Below, piece after piece: positions 52,175 to 61,444 of a stretch of DNA of 64,000 nucleotides. Location: the NCBI GenBank assembly GCA_963787425.1, contig CAWBCV010000018.1:186001-250000 (forward strand), given 5' to 3'. The first letter of the stretch is position 1. The number at the start of each line of letters is the position of its first letter. This DNA is from AP-15 sp963787425. GTDB taxonomy: Bacteria > Pseudomonadota > Alphaproteobacteria > ATCC43930 > CGMCC-115725. The position numbers and the translations under genes were made by a program. The notes under the pieces were generated by a model that saw nothing but the letters and a program-made list of their open reading frames with translations, ran no database searches and was not told the DNA's origin.

Positions 52175-54886
52175 TCAGCGGGGCGCCGTCCCAGATCGGG
52201 GTCGAGGTGTCTTAACCGCCGATAGGCCGGCACTGGTCTTTGTTGCCGCGGTCTTTTTGGCGGCTCCGGTCTTTTTCGCCGCTTTGGTTTTTTTCGTCAC
52301 CTCAGTCGTAGCGCCATTCTTGGCGGCCTTTGCTGCGGTGGCTTTCGCAGAGGCGGATTTGGCGGTCTTGCGTCCGCGTTTCTTGCCTTTGTCGCGCTGC
52401 GCGGCGAGAAGCGGCAATGCCTCGGCGAGGGAGAAGGTGGCCGGATCGGCGTTGCGCGGCAGCGACGCGATCACGCCGTCATGGCTGACATAGGGGCCGT
52501 AGCGTCCGCGATAGAGGCCGACCGTGCCGCCTTCGGGGTGAGCCCCGACTTCGCGGACCAGCTGCGGCCCGCGGCGCTGCGTGGAAGACGGTTCGGCCAG
52601 CAGCACGACGGCGCGGTTCAATCCGATCGTCAGCACGTCATCGTCCGCTCCGAGCGATTTGAAGATCGTTCCGTGCTTGATGTACGCGCCGAACCGGCCG
52701 ATGCCGGCTACGATCGCCTCGCCGGTTTCGGGATGGCGGCCGAGCTCGCGCGGCAAAGCGAGCAGACGCAGCGCGGTCTCGAGGTCGATTTCGGCCGGCT
52801 TCAGCGAGCGGGGCAGGGCCACCCGCTTGGGCTTGAACTCGCCATTGCCTTCGCCGAGCTGCACATAATGGCCATACGGGCCCTTTTTCAGCGTCACCAC
52901 CAAGCCGGTCCCCGGGTCCGCGCCGAGCGCGGTTTCGGGAGTGGTGGCCTCGGCGTCGCTCTCGACGGCGAGCGGCCTCGTAAAACGGCAGTTCGGGTAA
53001 TTGGAGCAGCCGATGAAAGCGCCGAACTTGCCGAGCTTGAGGCTGAGCCTGCCGGCGCCGCAAACGGGGCAGAGGCGCGGGTCGTGCCCGGAATCGCCAT
53101 TCGGGAAAAAGTGCGGCCCGAGCGCCTCGTCGAGAGCGGTCAGCACCTGGCTGATCGTCAATTCCTTGGTGCCGTCGACCGCGATAGAAAAGTCCCGCCA
53201 GAAGTTCCGCAGCACCTCCTTCCAATCGATGCGTCCGCCGGAAATATCATCGAGCTGGTTTTCGAGGTCGGCGGTAAAATTGTACTCGACATAGCGCTCA
53301 AAGAAGTTCGTCAGAAATGCAGTGACCAAGCGCCCTCGGTCCTCTGGAACAAACCGCCGTTTTTCCAGGCGGACATAGTCGCGATCCTGCAGGACCTGCA
53401 AGATCGAGGCATAGGTCGAGGGCCGGCCGATGCCGAGCTCTTCGAGTTTCTTGACGAGACTGGCTTCGGTGTAGCGCGGCGGCGGCTGCGTGAAATGCTG
53501 GCTCGGCGTAATTTGGCCGCGCCCGAGCCGTTCGGCCTTGCGCATCGCCGGCAGCCGCCCGCCTTCGCCTTCCTCGTCTGCGGTGTCGTCGCGGTCCTCC
53601 TGGTAGAGCGTAAGAAAACCGTCGAACAGGATGACGGAGCCGTTCGCGCGCAGGCGGAGCCGCCCGGCCGCGTCGGCGATGTCGACCGCGACCTGCTCGA
53701 GCAGCGCCGATGCCATCTGGCTCGCCACGGTCCGCTTCCAGATCAGCTCATAGAGCCGGAGCTGGTCGCGGTCGAGATGCGAGGCGACATCGGCGGGCTT
53801 GCGCGCGAGATCGGTCGGCCGGATCGCTTCGTGCGCTTCCTGGGCGTTCTTCGCGGGGCTGCGGTAAACCCGCGGCGCGTCCGGCAGGTAGCGGGCTCCG
53901 AACTCGCCGCCGATCAGCTGGCGGGCCGCGGCGATCGCCTCGGCCGAAATCGCGACGCCATCCGTCCGCATATACGTGATCAATCCCACCGTCTCGCCGG
54001 CGAGCTCGATGCCCTCATAGAGCCGCTGCGCGATCTGCATCGTCCGGTTGGCCGACAGCCCGAGCTTGCGCGACGCCTCCTGCTGCAGGGTCGAAGTCGT
54101 AAAGGGTGGGAACGGGTTGCGGCGGACCTGCCGGCTGTCGATCTCGGCGACGGCGAAACCGGCTGCGCGCAGGATCGCATCGGCCGCCGTCCGTGCCTTG
54201 GCCTCGCTGTCGAGATCGAAGCGCTCGAGGCGCTTGCCGTCGAGGTGGGTCAGCCGCGCGGTAAAGGTCTGGCCGGCTTCTGTCTTGAACTCGACCTCGA
54301 TGGTCCAGTATTCGCGGGACTTGAACGCCTCGATCTCGGATTCGCGCTCGCAGATCAGGCGCAGCGCGACGGACTGAACGCGCCCCGCGGAGCGGCTGCC
54401 CGGAAGCTTGCGCCACAGCACCGGCGACAAGGTGAAGCCCACGAGGTAATCGAGCGCCCGTCGTGCAAGGTAGGCCTCGACCAGCTCGCGATCGATCTCG
54501 CGAGGGCGAGTGAACGCATCGAGCACCGCGTTCTTTGTCACTTCGTTAAAGACGACGCGCTTGATGTCGAGATGCTTGAGTCCTCGGCGGGAATTGAGCA
54601 CCTCGCTCACGTGCCACGAAATCGCCTCACCTTCGCGGTCGGGGTCGGTCGCCAGGAACAGGCGGTCGGCGCCGCGCACCGCTTCGAGGATGGTCTTCAG
54701 ATGTTTTTCGGACTTGCCATCGACCTCCCACGACATCGCAAAATCCGCATCCGGCAGAACCGAGCCATCCTTTGCCGGAAGATCTCGGACATGGCCGTAA
54801 CTGGCCACGACCTTGTAGTCGCTGCCCAGGTATTTGTTGATGGTCTTCGCCTTTGCGGGCGATTCGACGACGACGACTTTCATCAA
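52175..54886 (-). CDS. topA: DNA topoisomerase I
   Basis: A 903-aa type IA topoisomerase. TOPRIM domain (MMKVVVVESPAKAKTINKYLG, ATDPDREGEAISWH), catalytic Tyr in VGLITYMRTDGVAIS, one four-Cys zinc finger (LCPVCGAGRLSLKLGKFGAF...CSNYPNC), further C-terminal topoisomerase repeats and a Lys/Ala-rich tail. Relaxes negative supercoils. A 998-aa open frame on the opposite strand is a shadow. Confidence 0.97.
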   Translation of the reverse strand: MMKVVVVESPAKAKTINKYLGSDYKVVASYGHVRDLPAKDGSVLPDADFAMSWEVDGKSEKHLKTILEAVRGADRLFLATDPDREGEAISWHVSEVLNSRRGLKHLDIKRVVFNEVTKNAVLDAFTRPREIDRELVEAYLARRALDYLVGFTLSPVLWRKLPGSRSAGRVQSVALRLICERESEIEAFKSREYWTIEVEFKTEAGQTFTARLTHLDGKRLERFDLDSEAKARTAADAILRAAGFAVAEIDSRQVRRNPFPPFTTSTLQQEASRKLGLSANRTMQIAQRLYEGIELAGETVGLITYMRTDGVAISAEAIAAARQLIGGEFGARYLPDAPRVYRSPAKNAQEAHEAIRPTDLARKPADVASHLDRDQLRLYELIWKRTVASQMASALLEQVAVDIADAAGRLRLRANGSVILFDGFLTLYQEDRDDTADEEGEGGRLPAMRKAERLGRGQITPSQHFTQPPPRYTEASLVKKLEELGIGRPSTYASILQVLQDRDYVRLEKRRFVPEDRGRLVTAFLTNFFERYVEYNFTADLENQLDDISGGRIDWKEVLRNFWRDFSIAVDGTKELTISQVLTALDEALGPHFFPNGDSGHDPRLCPVCGAGRLSLKLGKFGAFIGCSNYPNCRFTRPLAVESDAEATTPETALGADPGTGLVVTLKKGPYGHYVQLGEGNGEFKPKRVALPRSLKPAEIDLETALRLLALPRELGRHPETGEAIVAGIGRFGAYIKHGTIFKSLGADDDVLTIGLNRAVVLLAEPSSTQRRGPQLVREVGAHPEGGTVGLYRGRYGPYVSHDGVIASLPRNADPATFSLAEALPLLAAQRDKGKKRGRKTAKSASAKATAAKAAKNGATTEVTKKTKAAKKTGAAKKTAATKTSAGLSAVKTPRPRSGTAPR

Positions 54887-54957
54887 TCGGCTCTATGGCG
54901 CAAGGTCGCCCCTGCGGGACAGCTTAGGTGGGTGCGCAATCAAAGCGACGCAAATAT

Positions 54958-56046
54958 TCAGCGCAAGGAAACGAGGTTGCCGGGGTGGCGTTCGACCCGG
55001 CCGGCGAGTTCCAGCTCGAGGAGGAGGGTGGCCACCGAGGCGGCTGACAAGTGGCATTGGCGTACCAGTTCGTCAACCGCGACCGGGGTCGGTCCCAACC
55101 TCTCGGTGATCAGTTCGAGCGCGGCGTCATCCGCGACCGGCGCCTGCGTCCCGCCTGGCGGCCAACCCGTTACGGCCGGCGCCGGCAGCGACGGACGCGG
55201 GGGCGGCGAGGCTGGCGGATGTTTCAGCTGCGGCGCGAGCTGGGACAGCACATCCTCGGCACCCTCTGTCAGGATCGCGCCGTGCCGCAGCAGATCGTTC
55301 GAGCCTCGGCAGCGCGGATCGAGCGGGGAGCCGGGCACCGCGAACACGTCCCGACCTTGCTCGAGTGCGAATCGGGCGGTGATCAGCGAGCCGGAGCGAG
55401 CCGCGGCCTCGACCACGACAACGCCGAGGGCCATCCCTGAAATGAGCCGGTTACGGCGCGGGAAATGTCTCGCCTGAGGCTCGGTTCCGAGCGGCAGTTC
55501 GGCCACGATCGCCCCCTCGCCTGCCAACGCCTCATGCAGCCCGCGATTTTCTTCGGGATAGACGACATCGACGCCGCCCGCCACGACGGCGGCGCTGCCG
55601 GTTTCGAGCGCGCCCAGATGCGCTGCGGCATCGATGCCGCGGGCCAGGCCCGAGACAACGACGATGCCGCCTTGCCCGAGCGCCGCGGCGAGGTCGCGGC
55701 AAAACCGCCGGCCATTGGCCGAGGCGTTGCGCGCCCCGACCACCGCCACGATCGGGCCGCCGAGCAACTCGGCCCGCCCGAGCACGGTCAGGATCGGCGG
55801 GGCGTCGTCGATTGCCACAAGCCCGCTCGGGTAAGCTGGCTCGCCCCAGCAGACGAGCCGCGCCCCGAGACGCTGCAGTGCGGCGAACTCGGCCTCGGCC
55901 TCGGTGCGGGTGACCGGGGTCACAGTCTTGGAGCGCTCCCCGCGCCGCGCGAGCTGCGGGACCATCTCCAGCGCCGCGCGGGCGGAGCCGAAGCGGCGCA
56001 ACAAAGCGTAAAAGCTGACCGGACCGATGGTCTCGGTGCGGCACAA
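54958..56046 (-). CDS. dprA: DNA-processing protein DprA (Smf)
   Basis: Rossmann-like DNA-binding domain AVVGARNASANGRRF, VVSGLARGIDAAAHLGAL, GGVDVVYPEENRGLH, PRRNRLISGMALGVVVVEA, plus a C-terminal winged-helix (LSAASVATLLLELELAGRVER). Loads RecA on incoming ssDNA. The start is uncertain: TTG at 56046 is assumed, but in-frame residues upstream (ELDPQERLDWLRL) match the family, so a CTG/TTG nearer the plsY stop (56105) is likely. Confidence 0.93.
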   Translation of the reverse strand: MCRTETIGPVSFYALLRRFGSARAALEMVPQLARRGERSKTVTPVTRTEAEAEFAALQRLGARLVCWGEPAYPSGLVAIDDAPPILTVLGRAELLGGPIVAVVGARNASANGRRFCRDLAAALGQGGIVVVSGLARGIDAAAHLGALETGSAAVVAGGVDVVYPEENRGLHEALAGEGAIVAELPLGTEPQARHFPRRNRLISGMALGVVVVEAAARSGSLITARFALEQGRDVFAVPGSPLDPRCRGSNDLLRHGAILTEGAEDVLSQLAPQLKHPPASPPPRPSLPAPAVTGWPPGGTQAPVADDAALELITERLGPTPVAVDELVRQCHLSAASVATLLLELELAGRVERHPGNLVSLR

Positions 56047-56102
56047 CCGCAGCCAGTCGAGGCGCTCCTGCGGATCGAGTTCGCGCGCGGCCAGTGCGTG
56101 CC

Positions 56103-56684
56103 TCAGCTTTTATCGAGAGAGATCCGGCTCTCCGTGCCGGCCAGCAGCCGGCGGATATTCGCATGGTGCCGCGCGATGATTAACAATGCGATACCGGCGA
56201 TCAGCAGCGCCGTCGCCCTGTCGGCGACGATTGCGGCGAGCGCGGCGCCGGCGACCGCCGCGACCAGCGCGGCAAGCGAGGAAAAGTGAAACAATAGGGC
56301 GGTAATCACCCAAAGGAACGCAGTGACCAGTGCCACCGGCCAGGCGAGGGGGATCAGAACCCCCAGCGCGGTCGCGACGCCCTTGCCGCCGCGAAAGCCG
56401 AGCCAGACCGGAAACATGTGGCCGAGGATCGCGCAGCCCGCCGAAACCAGAGCGGCGGTATGCCCCCAGCGTTGGGCAATCACCACGGCGGCCGCGCCCT
56501 TCGCCAGATCGAGCAGCAGGGTCAGGGCCGCGAGCCCTTTGCTGCCGGTGCGCAGGACATTGGTGGCGCCGACGTTGCCGGAACCGATCTGCCGGATGTC
56601 GCCATGACCGGCGAGCCGGGTCAGCAACAGGCCGAACGGGATCGAGCCGAGGAGGTAGCCGAGTATGGCAGCGGCGAAGGTGAT
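56103..56684 (-). CDS. plsY: Acyl-phosphate:glycerol-3-phosphate acyltransferase PlsY
   Basis: An integral membrane acyltransferase for lysophosphatidic acid synthesis. GSGNVGATNVLRTG, FRGGKGVATALGV and the GLLLTRLAGHGDIRQIGSG motif are present. The conserved first helix AAAILGYLLGSIPFG lies in frame upstream of the only ATG (56627). No ATG/GTG/TTG precedes it; an ATC at 56684 behind gggagggtgagggc is the best candidate. A CT-rich palindromic repeat immediately upstream may have replaced the normal start. Confidence 0.9.
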   Translation of the reverse strand: MTFAAAILGYLLGSIPFGLLLTRLAGHGDIRQIGSGNVGATNVLRTGSKGLAALTLLLDLAKGAAAVVIAQRWGHTAALVSAGCAILGHMFPVWLGFRGGKGVATALGVLIPLAWPVALVTAFLWVITALLFHFSSLAALVAAVAGAALAAIVADRATALLIAGIALLIIARHHANIRRLLAGTESRISLDKS

Positions 56685-56689
56685 GCCCT

Positions 56690-56830
56690 CACCCTCCCGA
56701 CGCTTCGCGCCGGGCCCCTCCCTCTCCCGCAGTGCGGGAGAGAGGCCTTCGCCGACAGCAGAAAACAGCCCCTCTCCTGCACCGCGGGAGAGGGGGCCCA
56801 GCCCGCAGGGCTGGGCGGGTGAGGATAGCT
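56690..56830. repeat. Cluster of CT-rich palindromic repeats
   Basis: Three hairpins: ctctcccgc-agt-gcgggagag (56722-56742), cccctctcctgcaccgcggg-type (56769-56797) and cagccc-gca-gggctg (about 56800-56814). They fill the space between pyrC and plsY. Confidence 0.75.
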
Positions 56831-56839
56831 CGCCGGCAC

Positions 56840-58126
56840 CTAACTCTCTGCCCGAAAGATCGTGCGGCCGTCGACGATCGTGCGACGCACCCGGCCCTGC
56901 ACCGGCCGTCCGTCAAACGGCGCGTTTTTCGATTTCGAGCGGAAATCGTCGGTGGAGATGCGCCATTGCAGCTCCGGGTCGAACAGAACGAGATCGGCCG
57001 GCGCGCCGGGCGCCAGCCGGCCGACCGCCAGGCGCAAAACGCGGGCCGGGTTGGCGGTCAGGCGCCGGATCAGCTCGAGCAGGCCGAGATGGCCGTTGTG
57101 ATAAAGCTCGAGCGAGAGCGGCAGCAACGTTTCGAGCCCGACAATTCCGTAAGCCGCCGAGCTGAAGGGCAGGCGCTTCGAATCCTGGTCCCAGGGCGCG
57201 TGATCGCTGGCGATCGCGTCGATCGTGCCGTCGCGCAAGCCTTCGACCACCGCCTGCCGGTCCCTTTCGCTGCGCAATGGCGGGGACAGCTTGGCGAAGG
57301 TGCGATAATCGCCGATCGCCGTCTCGTTCAGCACGAAATAGGGCGGAGCGGTGTCGCAAGTCACCGGCAGCTCTTGCGCCTTGGCCCGCCGCACCGCCTC
57401 GACCCCGGCGGCGGTCGATAGATGGGCAACGTGATACCGGGCGCCGGTGATCTCGACCAGCCTCAGATCGCGCTCGATCATGATGACTTCGGCCATCGGC
57501 GTGATCGCCGGGAGCCCCAGCCGCGTGGCGGTCTCGCCTTCGCTGACTTCGCCGGCACCAGCGAGGCTCGGCTCTTCGGGATGCTGCAACACCAGGAGAT
57601 CGAAGGTTCGGGCATAAGCGAGAACCCGCCGCATGACGAGCGTATCGGCCACCGCCCGCACCCCGTCGGTAAAGCCGAGCGCCCCGTTCGCCGAGAGGAG
57701 GCCCATCTCGGTCAGATCGCGGCCGGCTATCGCCTTGGTCGCCGCGGCATAAGTGTGGATTTTGGCGAGCTTGACCTCGCGTGCCCGACGCGCGAGGAAC
57801 TCGACGACCGAGACGTCGTCGACCGGCGGCTCGGTGTTCGGCAGGGCAACCATCGTCGTGACCCCGCCGGCGGCAGCGGCCTGGCCGGCGGTCTCGATCA
57901 ATTCCATGTGCTCGGCGCCGGGTTCTCGCAATTGCACGCGCATGTCGACGAGTCCCGGAGCCAGGCACAGCCCTTCGGCGTTCACCGTCTCGCCGGCACG
58001 AGCAGCCCCCGTGAGGTCGCCGCCGACCGCCTCGATCCGGTCACCTTCGACCAGCAAATCGCCGCACTCGTCCAGCCCACTTTCCGGGTCGAGCAAACGG
58101 GCCCGGCGGAATAGCAGCCGGTTCAT
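56840..58126 (-). CDS. pyrC: Dihydroorotase-like protein (metal HxH motif lost)
   Basis: A 428-aa amidohydrolase of the PyrC type I group, encoded with its start overlapping the pyrB stop (TAATG). APGLVDMRVQLREPGAEH has lost the first-metal HxH (usual DxHVHLREPG). The second metal region reads LQHPEEPSLA, VAHLSTAAG keeps its His, and IASDHAPW keeps the catalytic Asp-His. Loss of HxH is the hallmark of non-catalytic DHO partners that help ATCase assemble; a separate active dihydroorotase would then be needed. Confidence 0.85.
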   Translation of the reverse strand: MNRLLFRRARLLDPESGLDECGDLLVEGDRIEAVGGDLTGAARAGETVNAEGLCLAPGLVDMRVQLREPGAEHMELIETAGQAAAAGGVTTMVALPNTEPPVDDVSVVEFLARRAREVKLAKIHTYAAATKAIAGRDLTEMGLLSANGALGFTDGVRAVADTLVMRRVLAYARTFDLLVLQHPEEPSLAGAGEVSEGETATRLGLPAITPMAEVIMIERDLRLVEITGARYHVAHLSTAAGVEAVRRAKAQELPVTCDTAPPYFVLNETAIGDYRTFAKLSPPLRSERDRQAVVEGLRDGTIDAIASDHAPWDQDSKRLPFSSAAYGIVGLETLLPLSLELYHNGHLGLLELIRRLTANPARVLRLAVGRLAPGAPADLVLFDPELQWRISTDDFRSKSKNAPFDGRPVQGRVRRTIVDGRTIFRAES

Positions 58127-59088
58127 TACACCGGGAGTCCGTTGCCGAGACCGCGGGTCAGGATCTCGAGACAGGCCATGCGGACTGCGACCCCCATCTC
58201 GACCTGCTGGCGAATGAGGCTGCGGTCGATGTCATCGGCGACCTCGCTGCCGATCTCGACGCCGCGGTTCATCGGGCCCGGATGCATGATCAGCGCATCG
58301 GGCTTGGCGGCGCGCAATTTGTCGTAATCGAGCCCGAAGAAATGGAAATACTCGCGTGTCGAAGGCACGAAAGCGCCATGCATGCGCTCGCTCTGCAGGC
58401 GCAGCATCATCACGATATCGACCTCGGCGAGCCCCTCGGTCATGTCGTGAAAGACCTCGACGCCGAGCCGCTCGATCTCGGCCGGCAACAGAGTACGTGG
58501 CGCAACGACCCGAACGCGCGCCCCCATCGTGTTCAACAGCGCGATGTTCGAGCGGGCGACCCGGCTGTGCAGGACGTCGCCGCAAATCGCGACGGTGAGC
58601 CCCCCAAGCCGGCCCTTGCGCCGGCGGATCGTCAAGGCGTCGAGCAATGCCTGGGTCGGGTGCTCGTGGCTGCCGTCGCCGGCATTGATGACGGCGCAGT
58701 CCAGTTTCTCGGACAGCAGCTGAACCGCGCCGGATTTGGGATGGCGGACGATCAGCACGTCCGGATGCATCGCGTTCAACGTCATCGCCGTGTCGATCAG
58801 GGTCTCGCCCTTGTGCATCGAGCTCGCCGCGACCGACATGTTGATCACGTCGCCGCCGAGCCGCTTGCCGGCGACCTCGAACGAGGTGCGCGTCCGCGTC
58901 GAGTTTTCGAAAAAACAATTGATGATCGTGCGCCCGCGCAACAACGCGCGCTTTTTCTCGGCCTGCCGGTTGAGCTCGACATAGCCATCGGCCAGATCGA
59001 GGACATGCTTTATGTCCTCAGGCGACAAACCTTCGATACCGAGCAAATGCCGGTGCCGGAATACCGTCTCGCGGGCAGCTCCCTGCAT
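58126..59088 (-). CDS. pyrB: Aspartate carbamoyltransferase catalytic subunit
   Basis: A 320-aa class A/B ATCase: carbamoyl-phosphate site FFENSTRTRTSFE, SSMHKGET loop, DGSHEHPTQALLDALTI and MHPGPMNRGVEI. First committed step of UMP synthesis. No pyrI follows; the pyrC-like gene follows instead. A hairpin precedes the start. Confidence 0.97.
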   Translation of the reverse strand: MQGAARETVFRHRHLLGIEGLSPEDIKHVLDLADGYVELNRQAEKKRALLRGRTIINCFFENSTRTRTSFEVAGKRLGGDVINMSVAASSMHKGETLIDTAMTLNAMHPDVLIVRHPKSGAVQLLSEKLDCAVINAGDGSHEHPTQALLDALTIRRRKGRLGGLTVAICGDVLHSRVARSNIALLNTMGARVRVVAPRTLLPAEIERLGVEVFHDMTEGLAEVDIVMMLRLQSERMHGAFVPSTREYFHFFGLDYDKLRAAKPDALIMHPGPMNRGVEIGSEVADDIDRSLIRQQVEMGVAVRMACLEILTRGLGNGLPV

Positions 59089-59107
59089 GAGCCCCGAACT
59101 ATAGGAA

Positions 59108-59144
59108 GAACCCTCGCGGCCGGCAAGGGCGGCCGGGAGGGTTC
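59108..59144 (-). terminator. Hairpin 20 nt upstream of pyrB (terminator or attenuator)
   Basis: gaaccctc / gagggttc (59108-59115, 59137-59144) encloses cggccg / cggccg (59117-59122, 59130-59135). The combined stem is about 14 bp. On the coding strand it is followed by uucuucc. It ends the upstream gene and could also act as an attenuator in the pyrB leader. Confidence 0.55.
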
Positions 59145-59156
59145 CTCAGCGGCGCA

Positions 59157-59714
59157 TCAAGCTCGCGAATGCTCCATGGGCGGGCGCTCCGAGGCCGAGT
59201 GGCTCGTGAACGGCCGTAGCGCCTCCGGCGTGCGCATGTCACGCGGCGCCGTGAAATCCTTTCTTGCCGCGCCGCGCATTTCTTCCGGCGGGCGTGGCAT
59301 GCCACGGCGATCGCTGTAATCGGGCACCGGCCGGCTCGTGCTGCCGAGGGCCTGCGCGGTGATGCAGTCGAGCGCGGTCACGCTTGCCACCGCGGCGAGC
59401 GCAATGGCGACATTGCCCTTGCGCGGATTTTGCTCGTCGAGCCCGGTGGCGAGAGTCGCCAGATCGAGGGCATCGCCGGCAACCCGTCCCCATATCCATG
59501 GACTGGGGTTGTTGCTCATCAGTATGCCGACGCCGGCCGCCATCTCGCGGGCACCGTAAAACCGCAGCAGCGATTCTTTCCCTTCCATCCCCAATTGCTC
59601 GCTCAGCATCCTCGGCGCCAGCATCTCGGCGAGGCCTAGCCCGATGCTGACCCACCCGAGACCGCGGGCTAGCAGCATTGCTGAGCCGTTCTGTCCATAC
59701 GACATGACGTTCAC
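59157..59714 (-). CDS. Small membrane protein, hypothetical
   Basis: A 185-aa protein with three to four hydrophobic stretches (GLGWVSIGLGLAEML, REMAAGVGILM, VAIALAAVASVTALD) and a disordered, charged C-terminus. Similar proteins accompany Zn alcohol dehydrogenase genes, as here, with a 5-bp gap. Function unknown. Confidence 0.6.
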   Translation of the reverse strand: MNVMSYGQNGSAMLLARGLGWVSIGLGLAEMLAPRMLSEQLGMEGKESLLRFYGAREMAAGVGILMSNNPSPWIWGRVAGDALDLATLATGLDEQNPRKGNVAIALAAVASVTALDCITAQALGSTSRPVPDYSDRRGMPRPPEEMRGAARKDFTAPRDMRTPEALRPFTSHSASERPPMEHSRA

Positions 59715-59719
59715 CCCCT

Positions 59720-60886
59720 TTACGGTTTGAGCACTACCTTGACGCAGCCATCCTCCTTGTCGCGGAACGTCTTGTACATACGCGGACCGTCATCGAGGCT
59801 GACCTTGTGGGTAATGACGAAGGACGGGTCGATCTGACCCTCCTCGATGCGGTGCAAGAGGCCGTCGGTCCAGCGGTTCACGTGCGTCTGCCCGGTACGC
59901 AAGGTCAGCCCCTTGTTCATGAACGCTCCGAACGGGAGCTTGTCCAAGAGGCCGCCATAGACGCCGGGCATCGAGACCGTGCCGGCCGGCCGGCAGACGT
60001 AGAAAATCTCTCTCAATACGTGCGGCCTGTCGGTCTCGAGCATCAGCATCTGTTTCGCGCGGTCGTACATCGAGTTGATCGTGGCCGTGGCGTGCGCTTC
60101 CATCCCGACCGCGTCGATGCACTTCTCCGGCCCCTTGCCGTGCGTCAGGTCGTTCAGGCGCTCGACGACGCTCTCCTCTTCGAAATTGATCGTGATCGCG
60201 CCGCCCGCGCGCGCCGCTGAGCCGCTCGGGCAGACAATCGATCGCAATGATCTGCTTGGCGCCGAGCAGGACGGCGCTGCGGATCGTCATCTGGCCCACC
60301 GGGCCGGCTCCCCAAATCGCCACCGTATCGGTCGGCTCGATATCGCACTGGACCGCGGCCTGCCATCCGGTCGGGAAAATGTCGCTGAGGAACAGCACCT
60401 TCTCGTCCTCGATCCCATCCGGGATCTTGACCGGGCCGACATCGGCATAGGGAACGCGGACATATTCGGCCTGGCCGCCAGGATAACCGCCGGTCAGGTG
60501 CGTATAGCCGAAGAGCCCGGCAGTGGTGTGCCCGAACACCTTGTCGGCGAGATCCTTGTTGCGGTTGGTGCGCTCGCAGACGGAGAAATAGCCGCGCCGG
60601 CACTGGTCGCACTCGCCGCAGATGATCGTGGACGGGACTACGACGCGGTCGCCGACCTTCAGCTTCTTGTTCTCCGAACCGACCTCGACCACCTCGCCCA
60701 TGAATTCGTGGCCCATGATGTCGCCGGACTTCATACCCCGAATAAACGCATCGTAGAGGTGCAGGTCGGAGCCGCAGATCGCGGTGCTCGTGACCTTGAC
60801 GATGGCATCGCGCGGATGCTCGATCCCCGGGTCCGGGACACGGTCGCAGCGAATATCCTCTTTGCCGGCCAGCACAGAGCCCTCAT
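59720..60886 (-). pseudogene. Zinc-dependent alcohol dehydrogenase (FdhA-like), two frameshifts
   Basis: An ATG at 60886 begins RALCW, then a shift near 60866 leads to GKEDIRCDRVPDP. ICGSDLHLYDAF and GHEFMGEVVEVG carry catalytic zinc ligands, and CGECDQCRRGYFSVC the structural zinc. A second shift near 60215 moves the rest (ITINFEEESVVERL to VVLKP) to the frame ending at 59720. Restored, it is a complete enzyme of about 388 aa, close to glutathione-independent formaldehyde dehydrogenases. Confidence 0.8.
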
Positions 60887-61095
60887 CAGGATTTTTTCCT
60901 TCGGATTTGCCGAGCGGCTTCCCGCCCTATGAGGGCGAAAACCGGGGCCGTCCGACTTTGTTCCTGATTAGGTGACTTTCATGGACAGGGCGCCGTCTGC
61001 TCGCGTTGGGGTTGACGCATCGGCGATCGGCTCCACGACCGCTGTTTTGCCGATCGTGGCTGCACACAATCCAGGATTGAGTCGATTATTTCATC

Positions 61096-61341
61096 TTGCT
61101 GCATCTGCAGCAAATCAGCAGCAAAGCCTCCCCGATCGGTTGTCGAGCGGGCCCGACCCGGAGCCCCCATCCCCGTCAAGGCAACGCCGCCGCGGCAAGC
61201 GTGGAGTTCCTGCGTGAGCTGGCCCGCGGCCGGCGGAATCCGCCCTTGGCGGCCGCCCGCGCCGGCTCCCTGTTTCCCCTGTTTTATCTGGTCGAGATCA
61301 GGCATCCGCAACTCCTTCAATCGCAATCTTCCACCCGCTCA
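61096..61341. repeat. Repeat shared with 4193-4262 (copy 2), around a decayed phage-type gene
   Basis: Block A at 61096-61130 (ttgctgca-tc-tgcagcaa then atcagcagcaaagcctc) and block B at 61322-61341 (aatcttccacccgctca) flank a decayed minus-strand gene. That gene starts MPDLDQIKQG at about 61306, and GGFRRPRASSRRNSTLAAAALP-like residues follow in a shifted frame, resembling DUF5681 prophage proteins. The remaining sequence of 60887-61444 has no intact gene. Confidence 0.5.
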
Positions 61342-61344
61342 CGG

Positions 61345-61360
61345 GTTCGAGTGTATAATA
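61345..61360 (+). promoter_or_regulatory. Possible sigma-70 -10 element
   Basis: tgtataat at about 61349-61356 is a good extended -10 (TATAAT), pointing toward the downstream XRE-ParA-SIR2 genes. No clear -35 hexamer was found and the distance to the XRE start is over 350 bp. Confidence 0.3.
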
Positions 61361-61444
61361 CGATTATGGTAATTGCGTGGCGTCGGTGCCATATTCACCA
61401 GACGGGCCGGCGCAGCTCGACGCGCTTAGGCCATTTGTCGGATA

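Noticed and set aside
52481..55477. A 998-aa open frame opposite topA and dprA
   Set aside because: It is antisense to two well-conserved genes and has the composition expected of a GC-rich shadow frame; no domain is recognisable.
61330..61350. ggttcgag resembling a tRNA T-arm
   Set aside because: The flanking bases cannot form the T-stem or a cloverleaf; no acceptor stem was found.
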